Shown: positions 6,547 through 12,552 of the stretch, in pieces | Layout of the letters: each line of letters opens with the position of its first letter | Position numbering within the stretch: position 1 is the first letter of the stretch | DNA from: an uncultured Erythrobacter sp. | Lineage (GTDB): Bacteria > Pseudomonadota > Alphaproteobacteria > Sphingomonadales > Sphingomonadaceae | Reading direction: 5' to 3' | NCBI GenBank assembly: GCA_947258465.1 | Contig: CAMYIQ010000317.1 | Coordinates: forward strand, 1-12,552 | Length of the DNA: 12,552 bases | Made by a program: the position numbers and the translations under genes | Notes under the pieces: generated by a model | Told to the model about the DNA's origin: nothing | Database searches by the model: none | Seen by the model: only the letters and a program-made list of their open reading frames with translations

Positions 6547-7070
6547 CAGCACCATGGCTCCTTTCTGCCGGTCCAGGTTCGTGCCAATCCTTCCGCAACC
6601 AGCTGGTCGCCAATCGAACGACCCTGGCGGATGACAACACGCAATTTGCGACCGTACTGATCTTCGTCGCGATCGCCGATGGGCCAGAGAGTGAATTCAC
6701 CTTCATTGAGCAATGCAACGAGCCGGTCGCGTGCCTTGATGCCGAGGGCGTATTCGTTATCGCATCTGGGCTGCGAGATCTCCGGCGTGTCGATATCCGC
6801 GATCCTGATCTTCACGCCTTCGAGCCAGATCGTGTCGCCATCTACAACGCACGTCCGCCTGACCATGCCGCAAACCGAAAAGCTGTGTGTGGTTCGCGCT
6901 TCGGCGCTCGCCGATCCAAATGGCCAATAAATACCCACCAGGCCTCCAAGAATGCCGACGAGCAGACCGCCAGCTCCAAGAAGAACGAGGCTTCTGCGTC
7001 CGGCTCCCGTGCCCCGGTCACGTCGGGTCCGGAATTCGACAAGATTATCGCGGGGCGCCTTCCTGGACAT
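6546..7070 (-). CDS. Membrane-anchored staphylococcal-nuclease-like (thermonuclease) protein
   Basis: The protein has 174 residues from ATG 7070, chosen for the AGAAGG ribosome-binding site 4 bases upstream. Upstream in-frame ATGs at 7085 and 7109 would add 5 or 13 residues. A basic N-terminus (RTRRDRG, RR at 25-26) precedes a single hydrophobic span (27-50). The nuclease domain should therefore face the periplasm or be released there. All SNase-type key residues are visible: VDGDT (76-80) with calcium-binding Asp, RIADIDTPE (89-97) giving Arg89, Asp94, Thr95 and Glu97, and DQYGRK (137-142) giving the second catalytic Arg141. Three cysteines (67, 74, 103) in the exported domain could form a disulfide. 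Family members cut DNA and RNA in a calcium-dependent way. It is divergent from the 69-residue membrane protein and leads a three-gene coupled string. It may degrade incoming or extracellular DNA near the conjugation machine, which is inference. Confidence 0.87.
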   Translation of the reverse strand: MSRKAPRDNLVEFRTRRDRGTGAGRRSLVLLGAGGLLVGILGGLVGIYWPFGSASAEARTTHSFSVCGMVRRTCVVDGDTIWLEGVKIRIADIDTPEISQPRCDNEYALGIKARDRLVALLNEGEFTLWPIGDRDEDQYGRKLRVVIRQGRSIGDQLVAEGLARTWTGRKEPWC

Positions 7071-7207
7071 TCCGCCTTCTTTCATTTCTGGACCTTCAAG
7101 CCAAGACACCGTGCTCGCTTTCCCAATGGTTTTCAGCTATTTTCGCGGCAACGCGAGTGGCAGCCCAGAGGGGAGGGTGCAGGTTTGCTCCTGAAGGAGA
7201 ATGAGCA
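7071..7207. promoter_or_regulatory. Divergent intergenic region between nuclease-like gene and 69-aa membrane protein gene
   Basis: This 137-bp region must hold start signals for both flanking genes. Ribosome-binding sites are clear on both sides: AGAAGG before 7070 on the minus strand, and AAGGAG at 7194-7199 before 7208 on the plus strand. A small inverted repeat TCGCG-GCAA-CGCGA lies at 7143-7156 and could be a protein-binding site. I see no strong -35/-10 pair on either strand. Confidence 0.4.
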
Positions 7208-7417
7208 ATGAGCGATCCAGACAATACTCCCACCGGCGGCAAGCAGGACTGGGAAGGCTTTCGCGAAGTCGACCGGGCCATCGCCGAGAACCGACTTACT
7301 TCCTACACCTGGAAGAAGACCTGGGCAGATCCGTGGGGCAAGGTTGGCTTGATCCTGTTCAGCGTCCTTTTCCTCGCCTTTGTGATCTATGTGATCATCT
7401 ACGATGGTATGATCTGA
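7208..7417 (+). CDS. Small single-span inner-membrane protein (69 aa) next to traG
   Basis: AAGGAG (7194-7199) lies 8 bases before the ATG, a strong ribosome-binding site; another ATG at 7201 is in a different frame. The protein has a soluble N-terminal half (DWEGFREVDRAIAENRLTSYTWKKTWADPWGK) and one hydrophobic span (about 46-64, GLILFSVLFLAFVIYVIIY), ending DGMI. Its TGA (7415-7417) is one base away from the traG stop on the other strand, so no separate terminator fits between them. No family is recognised. In F-type systems a small inner-membrane entry-exclusion protein (TraS) follows traG. The location here invites that comparison, but the strand is opposite and no sequence similarity can be claimed. 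Confidence 0.72.
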   Translation: MSDPDNTPTGGKQDWEGFREVDRAIAENRLTSYTWKKTWADPWGKVGLILFSVLFLAFVIYVIIYDGMI

Positions 7418-7418
7418 G

Positions 7419-10121
7419 CTACCATTCCTTCACATCGTCGGCCGCTTCGGCCGAGGCTCCCTTGGCATCGCGGGTCTTGCCGTCGAGGTATCCTTTCACG
7501 GTCCCGACCCGCCGTTCCCCTTGTTGCTGGACCCGATCGACATCTCGGGCGATTTCCTCGCGCTCGCTAGAAGGTTCACCTAGGCTTCCTTGTACCCCGC
7601 CAAGCCGTACCGATCCCCGGACACCATCTGCGCTCTCCACCGCGGGTCGAGCGACGGGCGCAAAGGGCGGCAGAACCAGGTCGTCCGCGATATCGGCGTT
7701 GAGCTGGTCCGCATAGCTTTCGACGAACCGCACCTGGAGCTGCTGGCCTCGCGCACTCATCTGGAAGTCGATGTCGTCGAAGCGCACTGGCCCGTAGTAA
7801 TCCCGATTGGCGTCGATCTCGGCCATGCCCCATTCGCGATAGGCCTGGCTGAGAGTGAGCGTGCCTGCGACATTGGCACTTTCGTACCAGCTTGCCTGGT
7901 TCTCAAGGCGGCTGGCTATTTCCTCGGCGCGGCGTGATTCGCGGGTATAGCTCTGCGCTTCGGTGATCGACGTGGTGATGCCGGCCGAACTGCTCGAAAC
8001 CAGCGCTTCGGAGCTTGAGCTCGTCTCGCGCAGGAAACCCTCGCGCGTGCTCGACCAGCTGCGACTGTCCGAGATCTGACGCAGCGCACCCATGATGCGT
8101 GAGCGGTCCTCGGAGGCGATCCCGATATCACTGTCAGTCCAGGTCTGGTTCCGGCCACCTTTCAACCCAAGGGTACCCTTGACCGAACCTCGTTCTCCTT
8201 TGACCCCAAGACCGGCATCCCCATTCAAGAACCACGAGACGGTGATGTCGTCGGCGGCACGGCGCGACAGCCCGAATTGCTGCTGGAGTGTCTTCGAAGC
8301 GTTGTCGACTTCGCTGAAGGCGCTGCCGATGCTGTCGCTGGTCGAGACCCCACTGACACTCTCGTTCGAGCGCGAGCGGGTGTAGGCATCGCGCAGTTCG
8401 CTGAAGCGGGTGACCGCCGAGCTGGTCGATTGCTGGGCAAGGTTGGAAAAGGTCTCGCTTTGGCCGCGGCTCTGGCTCGCCATGGTCGCGAGCCTGCTCG
8501 AGAAGTCCTGCCCAAGCGTCGGTGTAAATGGGTAGCTCGAGGTCGGCACGGTCGCGAACTCGGCTTGCGGGAAGCTGGTCGTTTGCGTGCCGTTGTCGGC
8601 AAAGCCGCGCGACTGCGCTGCGCCATAGGCGATGTTTGGTGCAAGGCTCGCCTGGGCAAACTGGCGCGAGAAGACGTTCGAGTTCTCAAGGCTGGTGTTG
8701 CCAAGCGAGAGATTGCCCGTGCTCGCCTCGCGTGCGGCTTCCTCGGCCGCGTTCTGGCTCGGATTGAGGTAGCTTGTCGCCTGTCCAGAGATCGCCATGG
8801 CCCCGCGCGCGACGCCGCCCGCAAGGAAGGGGATCGAGGCGACAAGATAGCCGGCAAGGATACCGATATCATTGTTGACGTCGGTCATGCCGGAGAAGGT
8901 CGCGAGCGTGAGCCCGCTTGCACCGCCCGCAGCGGCGACATCGCCCGCGCCTTTAAGCATCAGGATCATGTGGAGGATGACGAACAGCGGCCCCCAGGCG
9001 GCGAGGTAGAAGAAGCCCGTGACATAGCCGCGCAGCGCGATCGGACCGGTCCGCGGCATCAGGAACAGCGGGAAGAGTACCGGGAAAAGCGCGTAGAAGA
9101 CCACGGTCAGCACGACATTGAGGATCGGCACCCATTTCATCGCATTGTGCGCGATCGAGGAATACGTTCGCTCGGTCTGGATATCGGCGCGGGTCTGCGC
9201 GAATACATCGACGCTCGATGCGCCGCTTGCTCCGGCAAAGCCGTGCATTGCCTGGTTCATCGCGTTGATGGTCAAGACCTGGCGAAAAATGCTGCTCGCG
9301 TCCTTCGAGACCCCGGTAAGATATTGGTAAGCCACCGGCAGATCGGCGATGAGCTTGGCCTTGGCGAGCGCTTCGGTTTGCTTAGGGTAGAGCTGGCGGC
9401 CGGCAACGAGCGTCATGTCGTCGATCATCCCCGCCCACTGGTTCGAGAGCGCGGTGTAGGCCTCGCGGCAGGTGACGATCGAGGCGGAAACCCTGTCATC
9501 GGCTTCGCGGGTGAGGAACTTCTGCGCGCGTGCCGCGCTCCCGGGCGCAATGGTCGCCCAGATGTCATTGCTCTCGGAAAATTCCTTCATCGAGTAGCGA
9601 CCGAGCAGCAGATCGTAGAAAACGCATTGGCGAACGTGTTCGTCGAAATTGGCGGCGAACTCAGGATCGGCGATGCGCAGCGAGCGTGTCGCTTCGAGCA
9701 GGCGCGCGCCGTAGATCATGCCGTTCTTCGAATAATTGAGATCGTCGGGAAGCCCGAACACGGTCTCGGCCGAGCGCGTGAGGTAGTCTCCAGCCTGGCT
9801 GGTGAAGCTTGCCATCAGCGCGAGGCCCAGCGGGACGTTCGCAACAGTGGCCGGAGCAAGGCTCGGATTGACGCGATCGGTGACCTGCACATCCATGCGC
9901 GGCACCATCAGGCACATGTAGATGAGCGTCGCGCCGAGGAACCAGTTGAGCCACGCTCGCCAGTCCTGGTTGAACGCCACCACGATCACCGCAAGCGCGA
10001 ACCCCATTACCAGCGCGACCTGGATCAGGCTTTTGTAGCCGCCCGCACCGGTCCATGCGGCGACGGCGTTGAGGACATTGACGATGTACTCGCCGCCGCC
10101 GGTGGTGAAGATCTCGACCAT
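7419..10121 (-). CDS. traG: TraG, F-type conjugal transfer mating-pair stabilisation protein
   Basis: The 900-residue protein is close to the length of F TraG (938). I chose ATG 10121, 7 bases after the traH stop, with TGAGG 5 bases upstream; an in-frame start at 10160 would add 13 residues and overlap traH. It begins MVEIFTTGGGEYIVNVLNAV. Hydrophobic spans are visible near 33-50, 57-73, 332-354, 367-389 and 421-438, with a periplasmic-type loop of about 250 residues between the second and third. The C-terminal 450 residues (from SGQATSYLNPSQNAAEEAAR) are soluble, Ser/Gly/Gln-rich and helical, and end DDVKEW. In F, the N-terminal region is needed for pilus assembly and the C-terminal periplasmic region for mating-pair stabilisation and entry-exclusion recognition with TraS. 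It is the last gene of the visible tra operon. Confidence 0.92.
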   Translation of the reverse strand: MVEIFTTGGGEYIVNVLNAVAAWTGAGGYKSLIQVALVMGFALAVIVVAFNQDWRAWLNWFLGATLIYMCLMVPRMDVQVTDRVNPSLAPATVANVPLGLALMASFTSQAGDYLTRSAETVFGLPDDLNYSKNGMIYGARLLEATRSLRIADPEFAANFDEHVRQCVFYDLLLGRYSMKEFSESNDIWATIAPGSAARAQKFLTREADDRVSASIVTCREAYTALSNQWAGMIDDMTLVAGRQLYPKQTEALAKAKLIADLPVAYQYLTGVSKDASSIFRQVLTINAMNQAMHGFAGASGASSVDVFAQTRADIQTERTYSSIAHNAMKWVPILNVVLTVVFYALFPVLFPLFLMPRTGPIALRGYVTGFFYLAAWGPLFVILHMILMLKGAGDVAAAGGASGLTLATFSGMTDVNNDIGILAGYLVASIPFLAGGVARGAMAISGQATSYLNPSQNAAEEAAREASTGNLSLGNTSLENSNVFSRQFAQASLAPNIAYGAAQSRGFADNGTQTTSFPQAEFATVPTSSYPFTPTLGQDFSSRLATMASQSRGQSETFSNLAQQSTSSAVTRFSELRDAYTRSRSNESVSGVSTSDSIGSAFSEVDNASKTLQQQFGLSRRAADDITVSWFLNGDAGLGVKGERGSVKGTLGLKGGRNQTWTDSDIGIASEDRSRIMGALRQISDSRSWSSTREGFLRETSSSSEALVSSSSAGITTSITEAQSYTRESRRAEEIASRLENQASWYESANVAGTLTLSQAYREWGMAEIDANRDYYGPVRFDDIDFQMSARGQQLQVRFVESYADQLNADIADDLVLPPFAPVARPAVESADGVRGSVRLGGVQGSLGEPSSEREEIARDVDRVQQQGERRVGTVKGYLDGKTRDAKGASAEAADDVKEW

Positions 10122-10128
10122 GCGCGCC

Positions 10129-11565
10129 TCAGGGGACGATCGAGCGCGACTGCAGTCCACGCGACCAGTCGAGCGCGGCGGACATCGAAGGCGACATCGA
10201 GGCGGCGAGCGCGTTCTCGATCATCGCGGTCTTCTCGATGATCTGCATGATCGCCGAGACCTTGGCCTGTCCGGTCGCCTGCCGCTGGACGAGGCCAGTG
10301 CGAACCTCGGCGACCTGGCCGCGCCAGATCGCGAGCTTGGCTTCGTCGGCGGCGATGAAGCTTGCCATCGAGCGCCCGGCTTCGGACACGATCCGGTCGA
10401 GGATCGCATAGAGGAGGTCGATGCTGGCGATCTCGGCGAGCGTGTCGCGATCATCGGTCGGCATGCCGCGCCCATAGGCGGCCTGGACGGTGAGGATCTT
10501 GTACAAGGGGACCGAGGCTACTTGCAGCAGTTCCTTCTCGGCATTGCCGATCGCGGTGTCGGCGCGGATCGCATCGACCATGTTGCCGATCAGCAGCGCG
10601 ACGCGCGGGCGGATCGCCTTGGCGTTGGCAAGGCTCATCTGTTCGAAGGTCGGATTGAGGCAAAGATCGGTCTCGTCGCAGCGGAACACCCTGACCGTCT
10701 GGCCCTGCGTCCCGTCGAGCAGCGCGCTCACCAGGGTGGACGACGCATCGCCTGCAAATGGCACGAACTTGCCTGCCTCATCGTCCTTGGGCGGCACGTA
10801 GATCACCGTGCCGATGAGCGTCATGGCGTATTCGGCAAGCTCGCGGTCGAAAGTGCCACCGGGGTTGAAAAAGGCGCTCTTCTTGAGGACGTGCCAGGTG
10901 TAGTTGCGGGCTACGCCGGGATTGACGTCGGCGTAATCGGCACCGGCGCCTTCATTGGTCGAGGCGCGCTGCCCGCGCGTGCCGCAGCCGTGCTTGGCCG
11001 CGGCATAGTCGGTGAAGATGCCTTCCGAATTGCCGATTGCTTCGCAGATCGCCTTGTCGGCCAAATCACCCTTGGGCCACAGGCCGCCGACCAGCCCCTG
11101 CGCCATTTCGCAGGAGTTGATCGAGAGGTTGTTCATGAGTTGCGCCTTCTGGCTGAACTCCTGCATGATCTTGTTGCACTCGGGGCAAACGGTATCGATC
11201 GCGAGGCTGAAGGCGAACCCGACCGCGTTGTTCGCGACCGCCTTCAGAAGCGCGACCATCTCGCTTGCGTTGATGAAGGAGAAGGACCCGGCGAAGATAT
11301 CGATACCGCCGCAACCAGCGCGGGCACGCGGCAGCTGGAGATTGGCGATGCTAGTCGTCTTCTGGGGGAAGCGCGTCCAGACATTGCCGAGGCTGTAATA
11401 GCCTGCCGACTGGCCTTCGAAGGCGGTCGGACCCGTGACATTGGCCGCCGCGCCCATGTCGTCCATGAAGCGGTCCATGCTGTCGCCAACGTTGGCGGCA
11501 AGCGGGGAAGCGATCATGCTGGCGGCGGCGAGGGTCAGCGCCGCATTGCGAATGCTAGTAATCAT
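10129..11565 (-). CDS. traH: TraH, F-type conjugal pilus assembly protein
   Basis: The 478-residue protein is near the length of F TraH (458). It has a signal peptide (MITSIRNAALTLAAASMIAS, cleavage probably near Ala24) that sends it to the periplasm. Conserved-looking blocks are AGYYSLGNVWTR (54-65), CGGIDIFAGSFSFIN (85-99), a hydrophobic helix with AIDTVCPECNKIMQEF (122-137), and INSCEMAQGLVGGLWP (149-164). The CPEC pair at 127-130 and the other cysteines suggest disulfides made with TraF. The ATG at 11565 overlaps the traF stop by 11 bases and has AAGGA 8 bases upstream, inside traF. TraH works with TraF, TraW, TraU and TrbI in the pilus extension/retraction complex. Confidence 0.92.
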   Translation of the reverse strand: MITSIRNAALTLAAASMIASPLAANVGDSMDRFMDDMGAAANVTGPTAFEGQSAGYYSLGNVWTRFPQKTTSIANLQLPRARAGCGGIDIFAGSFSFINASEMVALLKAVANNAVGFAFSLAIDTVCPECNKIMQEFSQKAQLMNNLSINSCEMAQGLVGGLWPKGDLADKAICEAIGNSEGIFTDYAAAKHGCGTRGQRASTNEGAGADYADVNPGVARNYTWHVLKKSAFFNPGGTFDRELAEYAMTLIGTVIYVPPKDDEAGKFVPFAGDASSTLVSALLDGTQGQTVRVFRCDETDLCLNPTFEQMSLANAKAIRPRVALLIGNMVDAIRADTAIGNAEKELLQVASVPLYKILTVQAAYGRGMPTDDRDTLAEIASIDLLYAILDRIVSEAGRSMASFIAADEAKLAIWRGQVAEVRTGLVQRQATGQAKVSAIMQIIEKTAMIENALAASMSPSMSAALDWSRGLQSRSIVP

Positions 11566-12367
11566 GTCCGGCTTCCTTCGAGGTGAGGAGGTAGATGCGG
11601 TCCTGGAGTTCGTCGGCCGAGAGCACGCCGTAACCGATCGGGATCGGTCGCTTGGTCACGCTGTCCCACAGCACGAGCGCCGGCGTGGCCTTGCCTTCGA
11701 GGCCGAGCCTGGCGCGCTGGTTGGTCTCGACCTTGTAGTCCGGGAAATGGCGCGAGGGTCCGCCATCGGTCGAGATCGCGCGCACGGTGATGCGCCAGCG
11801 CTCGGCGACGCCCTTGACGATCGGGCTCATCACTTCGCAGGGTGCGCAGGTCGAGCTGTAGAAATAGAACAGGCCGTAGCGCTGCGAGAGCCGCGCCATC
11901 ACGCTGTCGCGCTCGGCGCTGCGGGCATCCTGCCACTGTTTCTTTGCGAGCGCGCCGACCGGCCGCTCGAGCGTGTAGTCGAGTTCGGGGTCCTGCCAGA
12001 TCGCGCGCTGCCAGACATCGGAGAAGAGCGAGGCGCGATCGAGCTGCGCGCGCTGGAGGCGGATATAGGCCGCCACATTCGCTTCGGTGGGATAGACGAT
12101 CGCGCGGGCCTTCAACTCGCGTAGCTCGGCGGTGATCGCATCGAGTTCCTGCGTCGCCGCGACCGGCTCGATTTCAGGCGCTTGCGGTTCCTCCGCGGGC
12201 ACAGGTTTGACGCAGTAGAACCAGTAGCCGAGCCTGCGCTCTTCGCAGTAGAGCGCGTCAGCCGCGGTGGTCGATGCAGTTTCCTGCCTTTCCTGGGCCA
12301 GGGCCGGAGCGGCGGGGAGCGCAGCGAAGCCAAGCGCAAGCGCGGTGAGGAGATAGAGATGGGTCAT
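11555..12367 (-). CDS. traF: TraF, periplasmic thioredoxin-fold conjugal pilus assembly protein
   Basis: The protein has 270 residues from ATG 12367, whose ATGA overlaps the traN stop. A longer frame to 12532 would lack the signal peptide and is not used. The signal peptide MTHLYLLTALALGFAALPAA ends near AQ at 24-25. A cysteine pair (41, 52) follows in LYCEERRLGYWFYC. The C-terminal thioredoxin-like domain contains LFYFYSSTCAPC (166-177) with the CAPC active-site pair (174-177), and the cis-proline loop KATPALVLWD (226-235). It is slightly longer than F TraF (247). It probably makes or isomerises disulfides in the cysteine-bearing TraH and TraN. The active-site pair is intact, whereas as I recall F TraF lost it and TrbB carries it. 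It is needed for pilus assembly. Confidence 0.92.
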   Translation of the reverse strand: MTHLYLLTALALGFAALPAAPALAQERQETASTTAADALYCEERRLGYWFYCVKPVPAEEPQAPEIEPVAATQELDAITAELRELKARAIVYPTEANVAAYIRLQRAQLDRASLFSDVWQRAIWQDPELDYTLERPVGALAKKQWQDARSAERDSVMARLSQRYGLFYFYSSTCAPCEVMSPIVKGVAERWRITVRAISTDGGPSRHFPDYKVETNQRARLGLEGKATPALVLWDSVTKRPIPIGYGVLSADELQDRIYLLTSKEAGHDY

Positions 12368-12552
12368 TGGCCGCCCCTTGCGTAATAGTCGTCGATCTTC
12401 TGCTGGATGAGGATGCTGGTCTCGAGTTCGTCGGGCAGCCGCGCGGCATCGGTGAACTCGGCATAGACCTCGCTGAAATCCATCCGGCTCAAATCGAGCC
12501 GGGCGAACTCGTCGAGGGTGAACCCCTCGCACTGTTCTTCCTTGGGCTTGTC
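12364..12552 (-). CDS. traN: TraN, outer-membrane mating-pair stabilisation protein, C-terminal end only
   Basis: Only the last 62 residues are inside the window; the frame enters at 12552 and stops with TGA at 12366-12364. The visible part reads DKPKEEQCEGFTLDEFARLD, then LSRMDFSEVYAEF and a final helix IQQKIDDYYARGGQ. The CxGFT...LDFS pattern is what I expect at the C-terminus of F-type TraN, and its place directly before traF in a tra operon fits the F gene order. The 4-bp ATGA overlap with traF indicates coupled translation. TraN is a cysteine-rich outer-membrane protein that contacts the recipient cell. With so few residues the identity rests partly on synteny. Confidence 0.75.
   Translation of the reverse strand, partial: DKPKEEQCEGFTLDEFARLDLSRMDFSEVYAEFTDAARLPDELETSILIQQKIDDYYARGGQ

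Noticed and set aside
6036..7211. Plus-strand open frame of 391 codons across the nuclease-like gene block
   Set aside because: It starts 7 bases before the better ATG at 6043 in another frame and runs antisense to three supported minus-strand genes. The composition is low-complexity and no domain is visible.
8277..11586. Long plus-strand open frames of about 654 and 505 codons opposite traG and traH
   Set aside because: They are antisense shadows caused by the high-GC codon bias of traG and traH, are Arg/Gly/Ala/His-rich with no recognisable domain, and lie over well-identified genes.
11555..12532. Extended 325-residue frame for traF
   Set aside because: The extra 55 residues are Arg/His-rich, lie antiparallel-frame over the traN end and would bury the clear signal peptide that starts at 12367.
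1..12552. CRISPR arrays, tRNA or rRNA genes, insertion sequences, integrase or att sites
   Set aside because: Searched by eye on both strands; no regularly spaced repeats, cloverleaf-like RNA genes, transposase motifs or flanking long repeats were found.

Overview
The window looks like an accessory region of an alphaproteobacterium, most likely a sphingomonad (Sphingomonadaceae or Erythrobacteraceae). The evidence is the high GC content, the Alphaproteobacteria-type proteins, a DUF6961-like small protein, and an F-type conjugation operon of the kind common on sphingomonad plasmids and integrative elements. No rRNA, tRNA, CRISPR array or insertion sequence was seen. I cannot tell from the sequence whether this is a plasmid or a chromosomal element.

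Right part (about 7419-12552, minus strand): the distal end of an F-type (IncF-like) type IV secretion operon, read traN (C-terminal end only) > traF > traH > traG. The genes overlap or are spaced by a few bases. These proteins build the outer-membrane mating-pair stabilisation machinery. TraN, TraF and TraH are periplasmic or outer-membrane proteins and TraG is a large inner-membrane/periplasmic protein. The operon ends 1 bp from a convergent gene for a 69-residue single-span membrane protein.

Middle part (about 5296-7417): a block of small genes. It holds a membrane-anchored staphylococcal-nuclease-like protein, an unannotated 43-residue membrane protein and a DUF6961-like protein, the last two joined to their upstream gene by overlapping stop and start codons. 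Next come a small basic DNA-binding-like protein and, divergent from it, an S24/LexA-like self-cleaving repressor. The repressor promoter region carries two short dyads that look like operators, and a hairpin with a short U-run lies just after its stop codon.

Left part (1-5056, minus strand): a tightly coupled four-gene operon that I regard as the most interesting content. In order it encodes a phosphoribosyltransferase-like protein with an intact PRPP loop, a large P-loop AAA+ ATPase (ORC/CDC6-like architecture), a protein of unknown family, and a double-SIS (phosphosugar-binding) protein that runs off the left edge. The first two resemble the PRTase-CE and ORC-CDC6-type components described in comparative genomics of prokaryotic conflict systems. 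The operon is therefore a candidate anti-phage or anti-plasmid system using nucleotide or sugar-phosphate chemistry. It sits directly downstream of the S24 repressor, which hints at damage-responsive control, though a hairpin and a 240-bp leader separate them. The defence role is inferred from family and context, not shown by the sequence.
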